Source: Qipengyuania aurantiaca (GTDB lineage Bacteria; Pseudomonadota; Alphaproteobacteria; Sphingomonadales; Sphingomonadaceae). Taken from it: a stretch of DNA of 64,000 nucleotides. The stretch covers positions 310,001 to 374,000 of the forward strand of contig NZ_CP081295.1 of assembly GCF_019711375.1 (NCBI RefSeq). The letters run 5' to 3'. The notes beneath the pieces were generated by a model. That model was given only the letters and a program-made list of their open reading frames with translations, was not told where the DNA came from and searched no databases. The position numbers and the translations under genes were made by a program. Shown here in pieces: positions 1 to 9,768 of this stretch (position 1 is its first letter; the number at the start of each line of letters is the position of its first letter).

Positions 1-1
1 C

Positions 2-1486
2 ATCACCCAGCGCCTGCCCCATGTCGCCGATCTCGGCATCGACTGCATATGGATTTCGCCCTTCTTCAAGTCGCCGATGAAGGACTTCGGCTACGACGTT
101 TCGGATTACCGCGATGTCGATCCGATCTTCGGCGATCTGGCCGATTTCGACCGGCTGGTCGCCCGCGCGCACGAGCTTGGCCTCCGGGTGCTGATCGACC
201 AGGTCTATTCGCACACCTCGGACGAACACCCCTGGTTCGAGGAAAGCCGCGCCAGCCGCGAGAACGCAAAGCACGACTGGTACGTCTGGGCGGACGCCAA
301 GCCCGACGGTTCGCCGCCGTCCAACTGGCAATCGGTCTTCGGCGGCCCCGCATGGACCTGGGACGCGCGCCGCGGGCAGTATTACCTGCATAATTTCCTG
401 AGCTCGCAGCCGCAGCTCAACCTGCACAATCGCGACGTGCAGGACGCCATCCTCGACGTGATGCGTTTCTGGCTCGAACGCGGGGTCGACGGCTATCGCA
501 TCGACGCACTCAATTTCGCGATGCACGATCCGCAATTGCGCGACAATCCGCCCGCGCCCGAGAACGGCAAGCCGCGCACGCGTCCGTTCGATTTCCAGCT
601 CAAGAAATACAACCAGAGCCACGAAGGCATTCCGACCTTCATCGCGCGCATCCGTGCGCTGACCGACGAGTTCAACGGGGTCTTCACGGTCGCGGAAGTC
701 GGCGGCGACGATGCGGTACGCGAAATGCGCCTCTTCACCGATGGCGAGACCCATCTCAATTCCGCTTACAGCTTCAATTTCCTCTACGCCGAGAAGCTCA
801 CCCCCGAACTGGTCTGCCAGTCGCTGGCCGAATGGCCCGACGAGGAGCGGCTCGGCTGGCCGAGTTGGGCGTTCGAAAACCACGACACGCCGCGGGCGCT
901 GAGCCGCTGGTGCGCGCCGGAAGAGCGCGAGGCCTTCGCCCGCCTCAAGATGCTGCTGCTGATGAGCCTGCGCGGCAACGCGATCATCTATTACGGCGAG
1001 GAACTGGGGCTGACCCAGGTCGACATCCCCTTCGACCAGCTCCACGATCCCGAAGCGATCGCCAACTGGCCGCTCACGCTGAGCCGGGACGGCGCGCGCA
1101 CGCCCATGCCGTGGAATTCGAGCGCCTGCGCCGGTTTCGGCAGCACCGAGCCCTGGCTGCCCGTGGGCGAGGACAACCGCACCCGCCCGGTCGAAGCGCA
1201 GGAGGCGGACGAGACCTCGCTCCTCGCCTTCACCCGCGCCGCGATCGCCCTGCGCAAGGCCAATCCGGCCATGCACCACGGCGCGGTCACCGAGTGCCGC
1301 CACGAGGGCGACCTGCTCGTCATGCGGCGCGAAGCCGATGGCCAGATCCTCGAATTCCGCTTCAACCTCGGCGGCTCCACGCTTCCGCTGGAGGATTGCC
1401 AAGGCGCGCCGCTCATGACTATCAACGGGGCGAGCCAAAGCGAATTGCCGGCCCATGCCGCAATCATAACGGAGATGTCCGCATGA
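2..1486 (+). CDS. GH13 alpha-glucosidase (5' end outside window)
   Basis: Hydrolyses alpha-glucosidic bonds in maltose, malto-oligosaccharides or sucrose-type sugars. The frame is open to the left edge and encodes the family's start of the barrel (LGIDCIWISPFFKSPMKDFG) before the first in-frame ATG at 77, so the gene begins upstream. GH13 catalytic signatures are visible: nucleophile Asp in DGYRIDALNF (about 487-516), acid/base Glu in VAEVGG (about 691-708) and the transition-state Asp in ENHDTPR (about 877-897). The mix of motifs fits the AglA/oligo-1,6-glucosidase type (GH13_23-like); exact substrate specificity is inference. The TGA stop overlaps the ATG of the GH97 gene (ATGA), so the two are translationally coupled. 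In related bacteria such clusters sit near a TonB-dependent receptor, which would lie to the left of the window. Confidence 0.93.
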   Translation: MTQRLPHVADLGIDCIWISPFFKSPMKDFGYDVSDYRDVDPIFGDLADFDRLVARAHELGLRVLIDQVYSHTSDEHPWFEESRASRENAKHDWYVWADAKPDGSPPSNWQSVFGGPAWTWDARRGQYYLHNFLSSQPQLNLHNRDVQDAILDVMRFWLERGVDGYRIDALNFAMHDPQLRDNPPAPENGKPRTRPFDFQLKKYNQSHEGIPTFIARIRALTDEFNGVFTVAEVGGDDAVREMRLFTDGETHLNSAYSFNFLYAEKLTPELVCQSLAEWPDEERLGWPSWAFENHDTPRALSRWCAPEEREAFARLKMLLLMSLRGNAIIYYGEELGLTQVDIPFDQLHDPEAIANWPLTLSRDGARTPMPWNSSACAGFGSTEPWLPVGEDNRTRPVEAQEADETSLLAFTRAAIALRKANPAMHHGAVTECRHEGDLLVMRREADGQILEFRFNLGGSTLPLEDCQGAPLMTINGASQSELPAHAAIITEMSA

Positions 1487-3516
1487 AACGCCTTGCTCTC
1501 TTCCTGAGCGCTTCCCTCCTGCCGCTGTCCGCCGCACAGGCCGAGACGGTGACCTCCCCCGATGGCCGCATCAAGGTCACGCTCGATGCCGATGGCGAGG
1601 GCATCCCGTTCTACCAAGTGTCGCGCGACGGCGTGCCGATCATCGCCAAGTCGAACCTCGGCTTCGCCTTCACCGACGCCGATCCGATGCGCCGCAATTT
1701 CGAAGTCGTCGGTTTTCGCGAGCAGGCGCAGAATACCAGCTGGGAGCAGCCCTGGGGCGAGCGCCAATGGGTCAACGACCGGCACAACGAACTTGCCGTC
1801 ACCTTCCGTGAGCGTGACGACACGCCCCGCCAGATCACCGTGCGCCTGCGGGTGTTCGACGACGGCATCGGCTTTCGCACCGAATTCCCCGATAGCGCCC
1901 AGCAGCCAATCTACCGGATCGCCGAAGAGCTGACCGAATTCAACATCGCGGGCGACGGCACCGCCTGGTCGATCCCGGCGGGCGACTGGAACCGCTACGA
2001 ATATCTCTACGAAAAGACGCCGATCAGCGCGCTTTCGACCGTCCACACGCCGGTCACCATGGTGCTGGGCAACGGCACGCACCTCTCGTTCCACGAAGCG
2101 GCGCTGGTCGATTACTCCGGCATGTGGCTGCGCCGCGTGTCGGGTACGCGCCTGCGCGCGCAGCTCGCGCCCAGCCCGCGCGGCCCCAAAGTGGTGCGCG
2201 AAGGCGCTTTCACCACGCCCTGGCGCACGATCCAGATCGCCTCGAACGCCAAGGGCCTGTTCGAGAGCGACATCGTCCTCAACCTCAACGAGCCCAACAA
2301 GCTGGGCGATGTCAGCTGGTTCACCCCGCACAAATACATCGGCATCTGGTGGGGCATGCACCTCGATGTCGAAAGCTGGGCAAGCGGCGAAAAGCATGGC
2401 GCGACGACCGAGAACGCCAAGAAATACATCGATTTCGCGGCCGAGCACGGCTTCCGCGGCGTGCTGATCGAAGGCTGGAATGTCGGCTGGGACGGTAACT
2501 GGTTCGGCAACGGGCGCGAATTCAGCTTCACCGAAGCCTATCCCGATTTCGATATCGCCGAAGTCGCGCGCTATGCCGAGGAAAAGGGCGTCCGCATCAT
2601 CGGGCATCACGAAACCGGCGGCAACATCAAGGTCTATGAAGAGCAGCTCGAGGACGCGATGGCGTTCTACGAGAGCCTCGGCATCGATGCGGTGAAGAGC
2701 GGCTATGTCGCCGATGCGGGCGGTATCATCGCGCCCTATGGGGAAGGCGGCATGGGCGAGACCTTCGTCTGGCACGACGGGCAGGAAATGGTTCGCCACC
2801 ACTTGAAGGTCGTCGAAGAGGCGGCAGAGCATCACATCGCCGTCAATCCGCACGAACCCATCAAGGACACTGGTTTGCGCCGCACCTATCCCAACTGGGT
2901 GAGCCGTGAAGGCGCGCGCGGGGCGGAATATGACGCCTGGGCCGTGCCAAAGAACGATCCGGGCCACGTCCCCGAACTGATCTTCACCCGCCTGCTGGCC
3001 GGTCCGATGGACTACACACCGGGTGTATTCTCGCTCGAAGGACGGGGCGCGACCGCGCCCGACCTGCCGAGCACGCTGGCGCGCCAGCTGGCCTTCTACG
3101 TGGCAATCTATTCGCCGATCCAGATGGTCGCCGACCTGCCGGAAAACCTCGTCAAATACCCGCGCGCACTCGACTTCGTGAAGCGCGTGCCGGCCGACTG
3201 GGCCGAGAGCATGCTGGTGGACGGCGCGGTGGGCGAATACGCGGTTATCGCGCGGCGCGATCGCGACACGCTGAACTGGTATGTCGGCGCGGTCACCGAC
3301 GAGGCCGAACGCAACGTCAGCGTGCCGCTGTCCTTCCTCGACCCTGGCAAGAGCTACGCCGCCACCATCTGGCGCGACGGCGCGGCTGCCGACGGACAGG
3401 GCGACAACCGTCACGATATGGAGATCGAGACCATGACCGTCACCTCGGCCGAAACGCTCGACTTGCGTCTCGCACCGGCCGGCGGCTTCGCGATCGAGTT
3501 CGTGCCGCAAGGGTGA
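1483..3516 (+). CDS. GH97 family alpha-glucosidase (SusB-like), exported
   Basis: A 677-residue glycoside hydrolase of family 97, expected to release glucose from alpha-glucans in the periplasm. Residues 1-20 form a signal peptide (MKRLALFLSASLLPLSAAQA). The N-terminal beta-sandwich (about 20-280) is followed by the catalytic barrel with GVLIEGWNVGWDGNW, VNPHEP and GARGAEYDAW; the Glu in HE and the Glu in RGAEY correspond to conserved catalytic or calcium-associated residues of SusB-type enzymes. The stretch DAVKSGYV has no Asp where the retaining subgroup has its nucleophile, which suggests the inverting (SusB) subgroup; this needs an alignment. The start is the ATG at 1483, with GGAG about 9 nt upstream and overlapping the preceding stop. 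Its own TGA overlaps the GTG of the next gene, so all three form one unit. Confidence 0.93.
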   Translation: MKRLALFLSASLLPLSAAQAETVTSPDGRIKVTLDADGEGIPFYQVSRDGVPIIAKSNLGFAFTDADPMRRNFEVVGFREQAQNTSWEQPWGERQWVNDRHNELAVTFRERDDTPRQITVRLRVFDDGIGFRTEFPDSAQQPIYRIAEELTEFNIAGDGTAWSIPAGDWNRYEYLYEKTPISALSTVHTPVTMVLGNGTHLSFHEAALVDYSGMWLRRVSGTRLRAQLAPSPRGPKVVREGAFTTPWRTIQIASNAKGLFESDIVLNLNEPNKLGDVSWFTPHKYIGIWWGMHLDVESWASGEKHGATTENAKKYIDFAAEHGFRGVLIEGWNVGWDGNWFGNGREFSFTEAYPDFDIAEVARYAEEKGVRIIGHHETGGNIKVYEEQLEDAMAFYESLGIDAVKSGYVADAGGIIAPYGEGGMGETFVWHDGQEMVRHHLKVVEEAAEHHIAVNPHEPIKDTGLRRTYPNWVSREGARGAEYDAWAVPKNDPGHVPELIFTRLLAGPMDYTPGVFSLEGRGATAPDLPSTLARQLAFYVAIYSPIQMVADLPENLVKYPRALDFVKRVPADWAESMLVDGAVGEYAVIARRDRDTLNWYVGAVTDEAERNVSVPLSFLDPGKSYAATIWRDGAAADGQGDNRHDMEIETMTVTSAETLDLRLAPAGGFAIEFVPQG

Positions 3517-5006
3517 GCGACCCGCGCCCTCCCCATGTGGTCATCCTCGGCGGCGGCAGCGCTGGCTGGATCACGGCCTGCCTGCTGCACCATGCGTGGG
3601 CAGCAAGGGGCGGAAAGGTCACCGTCGTCGAGAGCCCGGCCATCGGCATCATCGGCGTGGGCGAGGGCTCGACGCCGCAATTGAAGGCCTTTTTCGACCA
3701 TCTCGGGATCGCAGAGGCCGAGTGGATGGCCGCCTGCGATGCGACCTACAAGCTGGGCATTCGCTTCACCGGCTGGAGCGAGGCGGAAGGGTGTGAGAGC
3801 TATTTCCACCCCTTCCCCGGCCCCGTCGACCTGCATAGCGAGCCCGGCTTCGTGCAAAATTGCGCGCTTCGCAGGCGCGGCGGCGATGTCCCGGCGCATC
3901 CGGACGATTGGTTCCTCGCCGCGCACCTCGCACAGGCCGGCAAGGCGCCCCACCCCGGCGATGGCTTCCCCTTCCCGCCGAGCTACGGCTATCACTTCGA
4001 TGCGCACAAACTTGGGGGCTTCCTGCGCGACTGGGCGGTGGCGCGCGGGGTGGAGCACCGGCCGCTCAAGGTCGAGGAGGTCGAACTAGGCGAAGACGGC
4101 GATATCGCCGCGCTGCTGTGCGAGGGCGGCGAGCGCATCGAGGGCGATCTTTTCGTCGACTGTTCCGGCTTTTCCGCGCTGCTCTCCGAAAAAACACTCG
4201 GCGCGCGCTTCCTGCCCTTCACCGAAAACCTCTTCAACGATCGCGCGGTAGTCATGCCGACGCCGCACGGGAGTACCCCGCGCCCGCAGACCGACGCCTT
4301 TGCCATGCGCGCAGGCTGGCGCTGGTCGATCCCGCTGACGACGCGGGTCGGCAATGGCTATGTCTATTCCTCGCGCCACATCTCGGACGAGGATGCCGAA
4401 GCGGAGCTGCGCACGGCCGTCGGGGCTGGCGACGAGATTGAGGCCCGCCTGCTGCAGATGAAAGTGGGGCGGCTGGAGAACAGCTGGACGCGCAATTGCC
4501 TCGCCGTGGGCCTTTCGCAGGGCTTTATCGAGCCGCTCGAAGCAACCGCGCTACATATCGTGATCCACACCGCGCTGGATTTTGCCGAGGGGTTTGAAAG
4601 CGGCGGCTTCACGGCCCGGCATCGCGACACGTTCAACGCGCGCCTTGCCGACCGCTACGAGGGCATACGCGATTACATCGTCGCGCATTACCGCGCGAAT
4701 TCGCGGAGCGACACCGACTATTGGCGCGAAAACCGCGAGAACCAGGCGCTGTCCGAGCGGCTCAAGGCAATGATGACCGCCTGGTTCACCCATGAGGATA
4801 TCGCGGCGGCCAACCGCTCGATCTACGGGCAGCAACCGGCTTATGCGCCGATGAGTTGGCATTGCTTGTTTGCAGGCTACGGCTGTTTTCCGCCACGCGA
4901 AAAGCTCCAGCCGCTGCCCAAAGGCATGCCGCATGGCGATGTGGAGGCTGTGCGCGCCATGCTGACCGCCTGTGCCACCAACTTCGGCGAATACGCGCCG
5001 CTATAG
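3513..5006 (+). CDS. Flavin-dependent tryptophan halogenase family protein
   Basis: A 497-residue member of the PrnA/tryptophan halogenase family. The FAD-binding GGGSAGW lies at residues 13-19. A lysine in ATYKLGIRF (K80) sits where PrnA has its catalytic Lys79. The halogenase hallmark WxWxIP is present as WRWSIP (about residue 270), and GFIEPLEAT (about residue 337) matches the region of the PrnA active-site Glu. The GTG start overlaps the GH97 stop (GTGA). All signature residues are kept, so it may be active, but the substrate is unknown. Paralogues of this family are common beside glycoside hydrolases and TonB receptors in sphingomonads, Caulobacter and Xanthomonas, and few have a proven substrate. 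It needs reduced flavin from a separate reductase, and none is encoded nearby. Confidence 0.9.
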   Translation: MSDPRPPHVVILGGGSAGWITACLLHHAWAARGGKVTVVESPAIGIIGVGEGSTPQLKAFFDHLGIAEAEWMAACDATYKLGIRFTGWSEAEGCESYFHPFPGPVDLHSEPGFVQNCALRRRGGDVPAHPDDWFLAAHLAQAGKAPHPGDGFPFPPSYGYHFDAHKLGGFLRDWAVARGVEHRPLKVEEVELGEDGDIAALLCEGGERIEGDLFVDCSGFSALLSEKTLGARFLPFTENLFNDRAVVMPTPHGSTPRPQTDAFAMRAGWRWSIPLTTRVGNGYVYSSRHISDEDAEAELRTAVGAGDEIEARLLQMKVGRLENSWTRNCLAVGLSQGFIEPLEATALHIVIHTALDFAEGFESGGFTARHRDTFNARLADRYEGIRDYIVAHYRANSRSDTDYWRENRENQALSERLKAMMTAWFTHEDIAAANRSIYGQQPAYAPMSWHCLFAGYGCFPPREKLQPLPKGMPHGDVEAVRAMLTACATNFGEYAPL

Positions 5007-5011
5007 CCCAC

Positions 5012-5050
5012 AAAAAAGGGCGGCAGGATCGCTCCCGCCGCCCTCTTGTG
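5012..5050. terminator. Bidirectional rho-independent terminator
   Basis: An inverted repeat pairs GGGCGGC (5018-5024) with GCCGCCC (5037-5043), extended by GGA/TCC inside the loop. It is flanked by A6 on the left and a T-rich tract on the right. It lies between the convergent halogenase and polyproline lipoprotein genes and can end transcription from both sides; the U-tract is better on the minus strand. Confidence 0.8.
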
Positions 5051-5066
5051 TTTCGTGTCTCTGCGC

Positions 5067-6056
5067 TCAGGGGACGGGCTCGTCGTCCTCGTCATCGGAA
5101 TCGATGTCTTCGCCGAGGCCCGCCTCGCCCTGCACGACTTCACCCGACTGGAAGATCGGGCCTTCCGTGGGGAGGGTGGTGACCGGCTGGCCGTTGGCGT
5201 CTACCTCGCCGGTGGCAATCACGACCGGCTCTTGTCCGGTGGCAGGCGGGATATCGACCGGTGCCTGCGGTTCGCCAGCCGCTTCGAGCGGCGCGGTCGC
5301 GGGCATGGAGTTCACCACCGTCTCGCCCGGCGCGACTTCGACGGAAGGGTCGAGCGGATTGGTATAGCCCTGAACGGTGGTGGTCACCGTGGGCGGGCCA
5401 TATTCCGAATCCCACGCAAGCAGGTCGACGCGGTATTGTTCGTAGGCGCGGAAGAAATCCTCGAACACGCCTTCGATGCGCGGCAGAGCGGTGGCCGAAT
5501 AGGTGTCCAGAGTGCCGACCTCGATCGTGTTCACTTCCTGGCTGATCGTGAAGGCCACATCGCAGAAATCCGCCTTCGCAGGCGGCAGCGCGAAGTAGTT
5601 GTAGACCTGCGTCATGTAGGAATCCTGCACGTCGCGATAGGTGCCGCCATAGCGCTGGCGGAACTCGCTCTGCAGCGCACGGTTGGTCGCCGAAAGCTCA
5701 CGCGCGTTGCGCTTGAGGAAGGCGCCGTAATTATCGACCAGCCCGGTGTATTTGAGGTCGAGGCAGTTGAGCGCCGCGACGTTGAGCGCCGAACGCAGGT
5801 TCCAGGTCGTCTGCGCCGGGGTCAGATTGGCGTTCACCGTCTGGCGCACGCCCGTGGCCGCGACCATCGGGATGGTCATGCTGGTGGTCGCGCCCATCGG
5901 CGGCGTCGGCCGCGGCGGGATGACGACCGGCGGGGGCGGCGGAGGCGGCGGGGGTGGCGGCGGAGGCGGAGGCGGGGCGGTGGTGCAGGCGGCAAGAGCG
6001 CCCAGAGCAGCCGTGAGGGCTGCGAGACGGATGGATTGTGCTGACATGCGGCTCAC
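5067..6056 (-). CDS. Polyproline-tethered putative lipoprotein, unknown function
   Basis: A protein of about 329 residues with no recognised domain. Residues 4-24 look like a lipoprotein signal with lipobox LAAC, so it is probably acylated and held on a membrane. The mature N-terminus is followed at once by 16 consecutive prolines encoded by mixed CCN codons, then a short Pro/Val linker. The middle (about residues 60-240) is a folded, mainly helical region. The C-terminus is acidic and low-complexity, ending in a run of Asp/Glu. The GTG start at 6056 is chosen because GAGGAGGG lies about 10 nt upstream; ATG at 6047 is the alternative. The gene stands alone between two terminators. The proline run would act as a rigid spacer and should need EF-P for translation (inference). 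Confidence 0.75.
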   Translation of the reverse strand: MSRMSAQSIRLAALTAALGALAACTTAPPPPPPPPPPPPPPPPVVIPPRPTPPMGATTSMTIPMVAATGVRQTVNANLTPAQTTWNLRSALNVAALNCLDLKYTGLVDNYGAFLKRNARELSATNRALQSEFRQRYGGTYRDVQDSYMTQVYNYFALPPAKADFCDVAFTISQEVNTIEVGTLDTYSATALPRIEGVFEDFFRAYEQYRVDLLAWDSEYGPPTVTTTVQGYTNPLDPSVEVAPGETVVNSMPATAPLEAAGEPQAPVDIPPATGQEPVVIATGEVDANGQPVTTLPTEGPIFQSGEVVQGEAGLGEDIDSDDEDDEPVP

Positions 6057-6151
6057 TGTGTGCCGACCCTCCTCAAGTCTTGGCTCTCATGATCGCGCCT
6101 CGTTCATTGACGGGACATGAAGCAGGCACGTCCTAGCGCCTTGACCGGACA

Positions 6152-6196
6152 AAGAAAATGCCCGGAGCGAGAGTTTCGCCCCGGGCACGTTTTTCC
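6152..6196 (-). terminator. Rho-independent terminator of the BI-1 family gene
   Basis: TGCCCGG (6160-6166) pairs with CCGGGCA (6181-6187), with a partly paired loop and T-rich tracts on both sides. It is placed just downstream of the stop of the minus-strand Bax-inhibitor-1 family gene. Confidence 0.75.
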
Positions 6197-6218
6197 GGTC
6201 CGCATTTGCGGCCTGCCG

Positions 6219-7001
6219 TTACTCGCGGTTGCCGAGGAACTGCAGGATGAAGAGGAAGAGGTTGATGAAGTCGAGATAGAGGCTGAGCGCGCCCATCACG
6301 ACGGCCTTGCCGGCAAATTCCGTGCCGCGCAGGTACTGGTACTCGTCCTTCAGGCGCTGCGTGTCGTAGGCGGTGAAGCCTGCGAAGATCAGCACGCCGA
6401 GGATCGAGATCACCAGGCCCATCGCGCCCGACTGGAAGATGAAGGCGTTGAGCAGCATGGCGACGATGATGCCGATGAGGCCCATCATCAGGAAGCTGCC
6501 CCAACCCGACAGGTTCTTCTTGGTCGTGTAACCGTAGAGGCTGAGGCCGGCGAAGGCAGCAGCCGCGGCGAAGAAGGCCGAAGCGACCGATTCACCGGTG
6601 TAGATCGCGAAGATCGTCGAGAGCGAGAGGCCCATAAGGGTCGCAAAGCCCCAGAACATCGCCTGCAACGTGGTCTTGCTGAAGCGCTGGATCCCGCCGA
6701 AGCTGATCACGAGGATGAAGGCCAGCGGGGCAAGCTTGATCACCCAGCCGAGCCCGGTGACCTGCAGCGAGCGGCCATAAGGCGTCTGCACGACGTTGAA
6801 GGCGCTTTCGAACAGCGGGGTGTTGACGAACAGCAGTGCGACGATGCCCGTCAGGAGCACGCCCGAAGCCATCATGTTGTAGATCGACAGCATGTGCTTG
6901 CGCAGGCCTTCGTCGAAGGTGGTCCCGCGCGTAGCCGCGTCGCCAGCGCGCGGAACGGACGTCATGTCCGGCCTGCGGTTGGTTTCGTTCCAATCGGCCA
7001 T
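6219..7001 (-). CDS. Bax inhibitor-1/YccA family membrane protein
   Basis: A 260-residue inner-membrane protein with about seven hydrophobic helices and a soluble N-terminus of about 40 residues. It belongs to the Bax inhibitor-1/YccA (TMBIM) family. The C-terminal part has the family pattern FAGFTAYDTQRLK followed by a helix ending in FLQFLGNRE. Known members include E. coli YccA, which modulates the FtsH protease, and BsYetJ, a pH-gated calcium leak channel; which role applies here is unknown. The start at 7001 (MADWNETNR) is chosen because GGGAGA lies about 10 nt upstream; the frame stays open to 7079, but those codons look like leader sequence. The gene is monocistronic and a terminator follows it. 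Confidence 0.93.
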   Translation of the reverse strand: MADWNETNRRPDMTSVPRAGDAATRGTTFDEGLRKHMLSIYNMMASGVLLTGIVALLFVNTPLFESAFNVVQTPYGRSLQVTGLGWVIKLAPLAFILVISFGGIQRFSKTTLQAMFWGFATLMGLSLSTIFAIYTGESVASAFFAAAAAFAGLSLYGYTTKKNLSGWGSFLMMGLIGIIVAMLLNAFIFQSGAMGLVISILGVLIFAGFTAYDTQRLKDEYQYLRGTEFAGKAVVMGALSLYLDFINLFLFILQFLGNRE

Positions 7002-7051
7002 TGCAAAATTCTCCCTTGCGCAGGGCGAACCCGGCCCCGCTTCTGATAGCA

Positions 7052-7080
7052 ATATCGTGTCTTTAGCGCCCGATTTCAAG
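7052..7080 (-). promoter_or_regulatory. Possible heat-shock (RpoH-type) promoter of the BI-1 family gene
   Basis: Read on the minus strand, CTTGAA (7080-7075) is followed after 15 nt by CACGATAT (7059-7052), which resembles the RpoH pattern CTTGAA / CCCCATnT. A transcript from here would start about 40 nt before the gene. This is a motif match only. Confidence 0.3.
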
Positions 7081-7124
7081 CGAAACCGGAAGGGGTATGC
7101 CTAACGCGAAATCAAGGATTTGCG

Positions 7125-7628
7125 TCAGGCTTCGCCGGCGGCATCGACCATCGCGGCCTTGAGCGCATCGCGCGGGGCCTTGTCGCCCCACAGCACGAAC
7201 TGGAAGGCGGGATAAAAGCGGTCGCATTCTTCCACTGCGATCTCCACCAGCGATTGCGCCTGGTCGAGGCTGAGCATGCCGTCATTCCCAAGCAAGGTGC
7301 CGTTGCGGTAGAGGAGCACGCCGCCGTTCGACCAGATATCGAAATGGCCGAGCCACATCTGCTCGTTGGCCAGCGCGACAAGCTCGTGCGCGGCGCCCGT
7401 CTTTTCGGCCGAAACGCGCACTTCGGGCAGGCACAGGATCTGCAGGACGCGGTCTTCGGGGCGCCAGATGCCGCGCAGCTGGTATTTCGCCCAGCTGCCC
7501 TGGATCTCGCCGCAGATTTCTTCGGCGTTGGATTCGCAAGGCCAGCCGCGCGCCTCGAACAGGGCGAGCAGCATGTCGAGCGGCGCTGCGTCCTCTTCGA
7601 CTTCGAATTGCCGTTCCACGGCGCGCAT
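7125..7628 (-). CDS. YbjN domain-containing protein
   Basis: A 167-residue cytosolic protein of the YbjN family (the type III secretion-chaperone-like fold known from E. coli YbjN). Its features are an acidic N-terminus, the GWPCE region, a central beta segment (LQILCLPEVRV) and the C-terminal YPAFQFVLWG pattern typical of alphaproteobacterial members. Overproduction of E. coli YbjN affects motility and stress responses, but the molecular role is not settled. The start is the ATG at 7628. A TTAACCAT sequence lies 39 nt upstream on the same strand, a possible CtrA half-site. There is no obvious operon partner. Confidence 0.88.
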   Translation of the reverse strand: MRAVERQFEVEEDAAPLDMLLALFEARGWPCESNAEEICGEIQGSWAKYQLRGIWRPEDRVLQILCLPEVRVSAEKTGAAHELVALANEQMWLGHFDIWSNGGVLLYRNGTLLGNDGMLSLDQAQSLVEIAVEECDRFYPAFQFVLWGDKAPRDALKAAMVDAAGEA

Positions 7629-7666
7629 CAGAGGTTTCCCGAAAAAGCCATGCGCCCATGTGACGA

Positions 7667-7674
7667 ATGGTTAA
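7667..7674 (-). promoter_or_regulatory. Possible CtrA half-site (TTAACCAT)
   Basis: The plus strand reads ATGGTTAA, so the minus strand carries TTAACCAT, a half-site form reported for alphaproteobacterial CtrA. It lies 39 nt upstream of the YbjN start and downstream of the TPR/SPOR gene. A single 8-mer can occur by chance. Confidence 0.25.
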
Positions 7675-7776
7675 GGTACTTGGCAATCGCGCCACCTCCC
7701 GGTGCTGGGGAGAACGCAAAGCGCCTGTGCATAGCTTGTGAACAAGCCCCCGCTTACGGATAGGGGCGCGTCTGCC

Positions 7777-9723
<1,947 letters not shown>

Positions 9724-9768
9724 GACAGGGAACCAACGCGCCAGCAGGCGCGATGGTCCGAAACCCGT

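Noticed and set aside
991..3510. Long open frame (839 codons) antisense to the GH97 gene
   Set aside because: A shadow frame in GC-rich DNA. The plus strand encodes a clear signal peptide and GH97 motifs, while the antisense translation has no recognisable fold.
7734..7747. Short hairpin GCTTGT-GA-ACAAGC downstream of the SPOR gene region
   Set aside because: A 2-nt loop and no T-tract make a terminator unlikely; retained only as a note.
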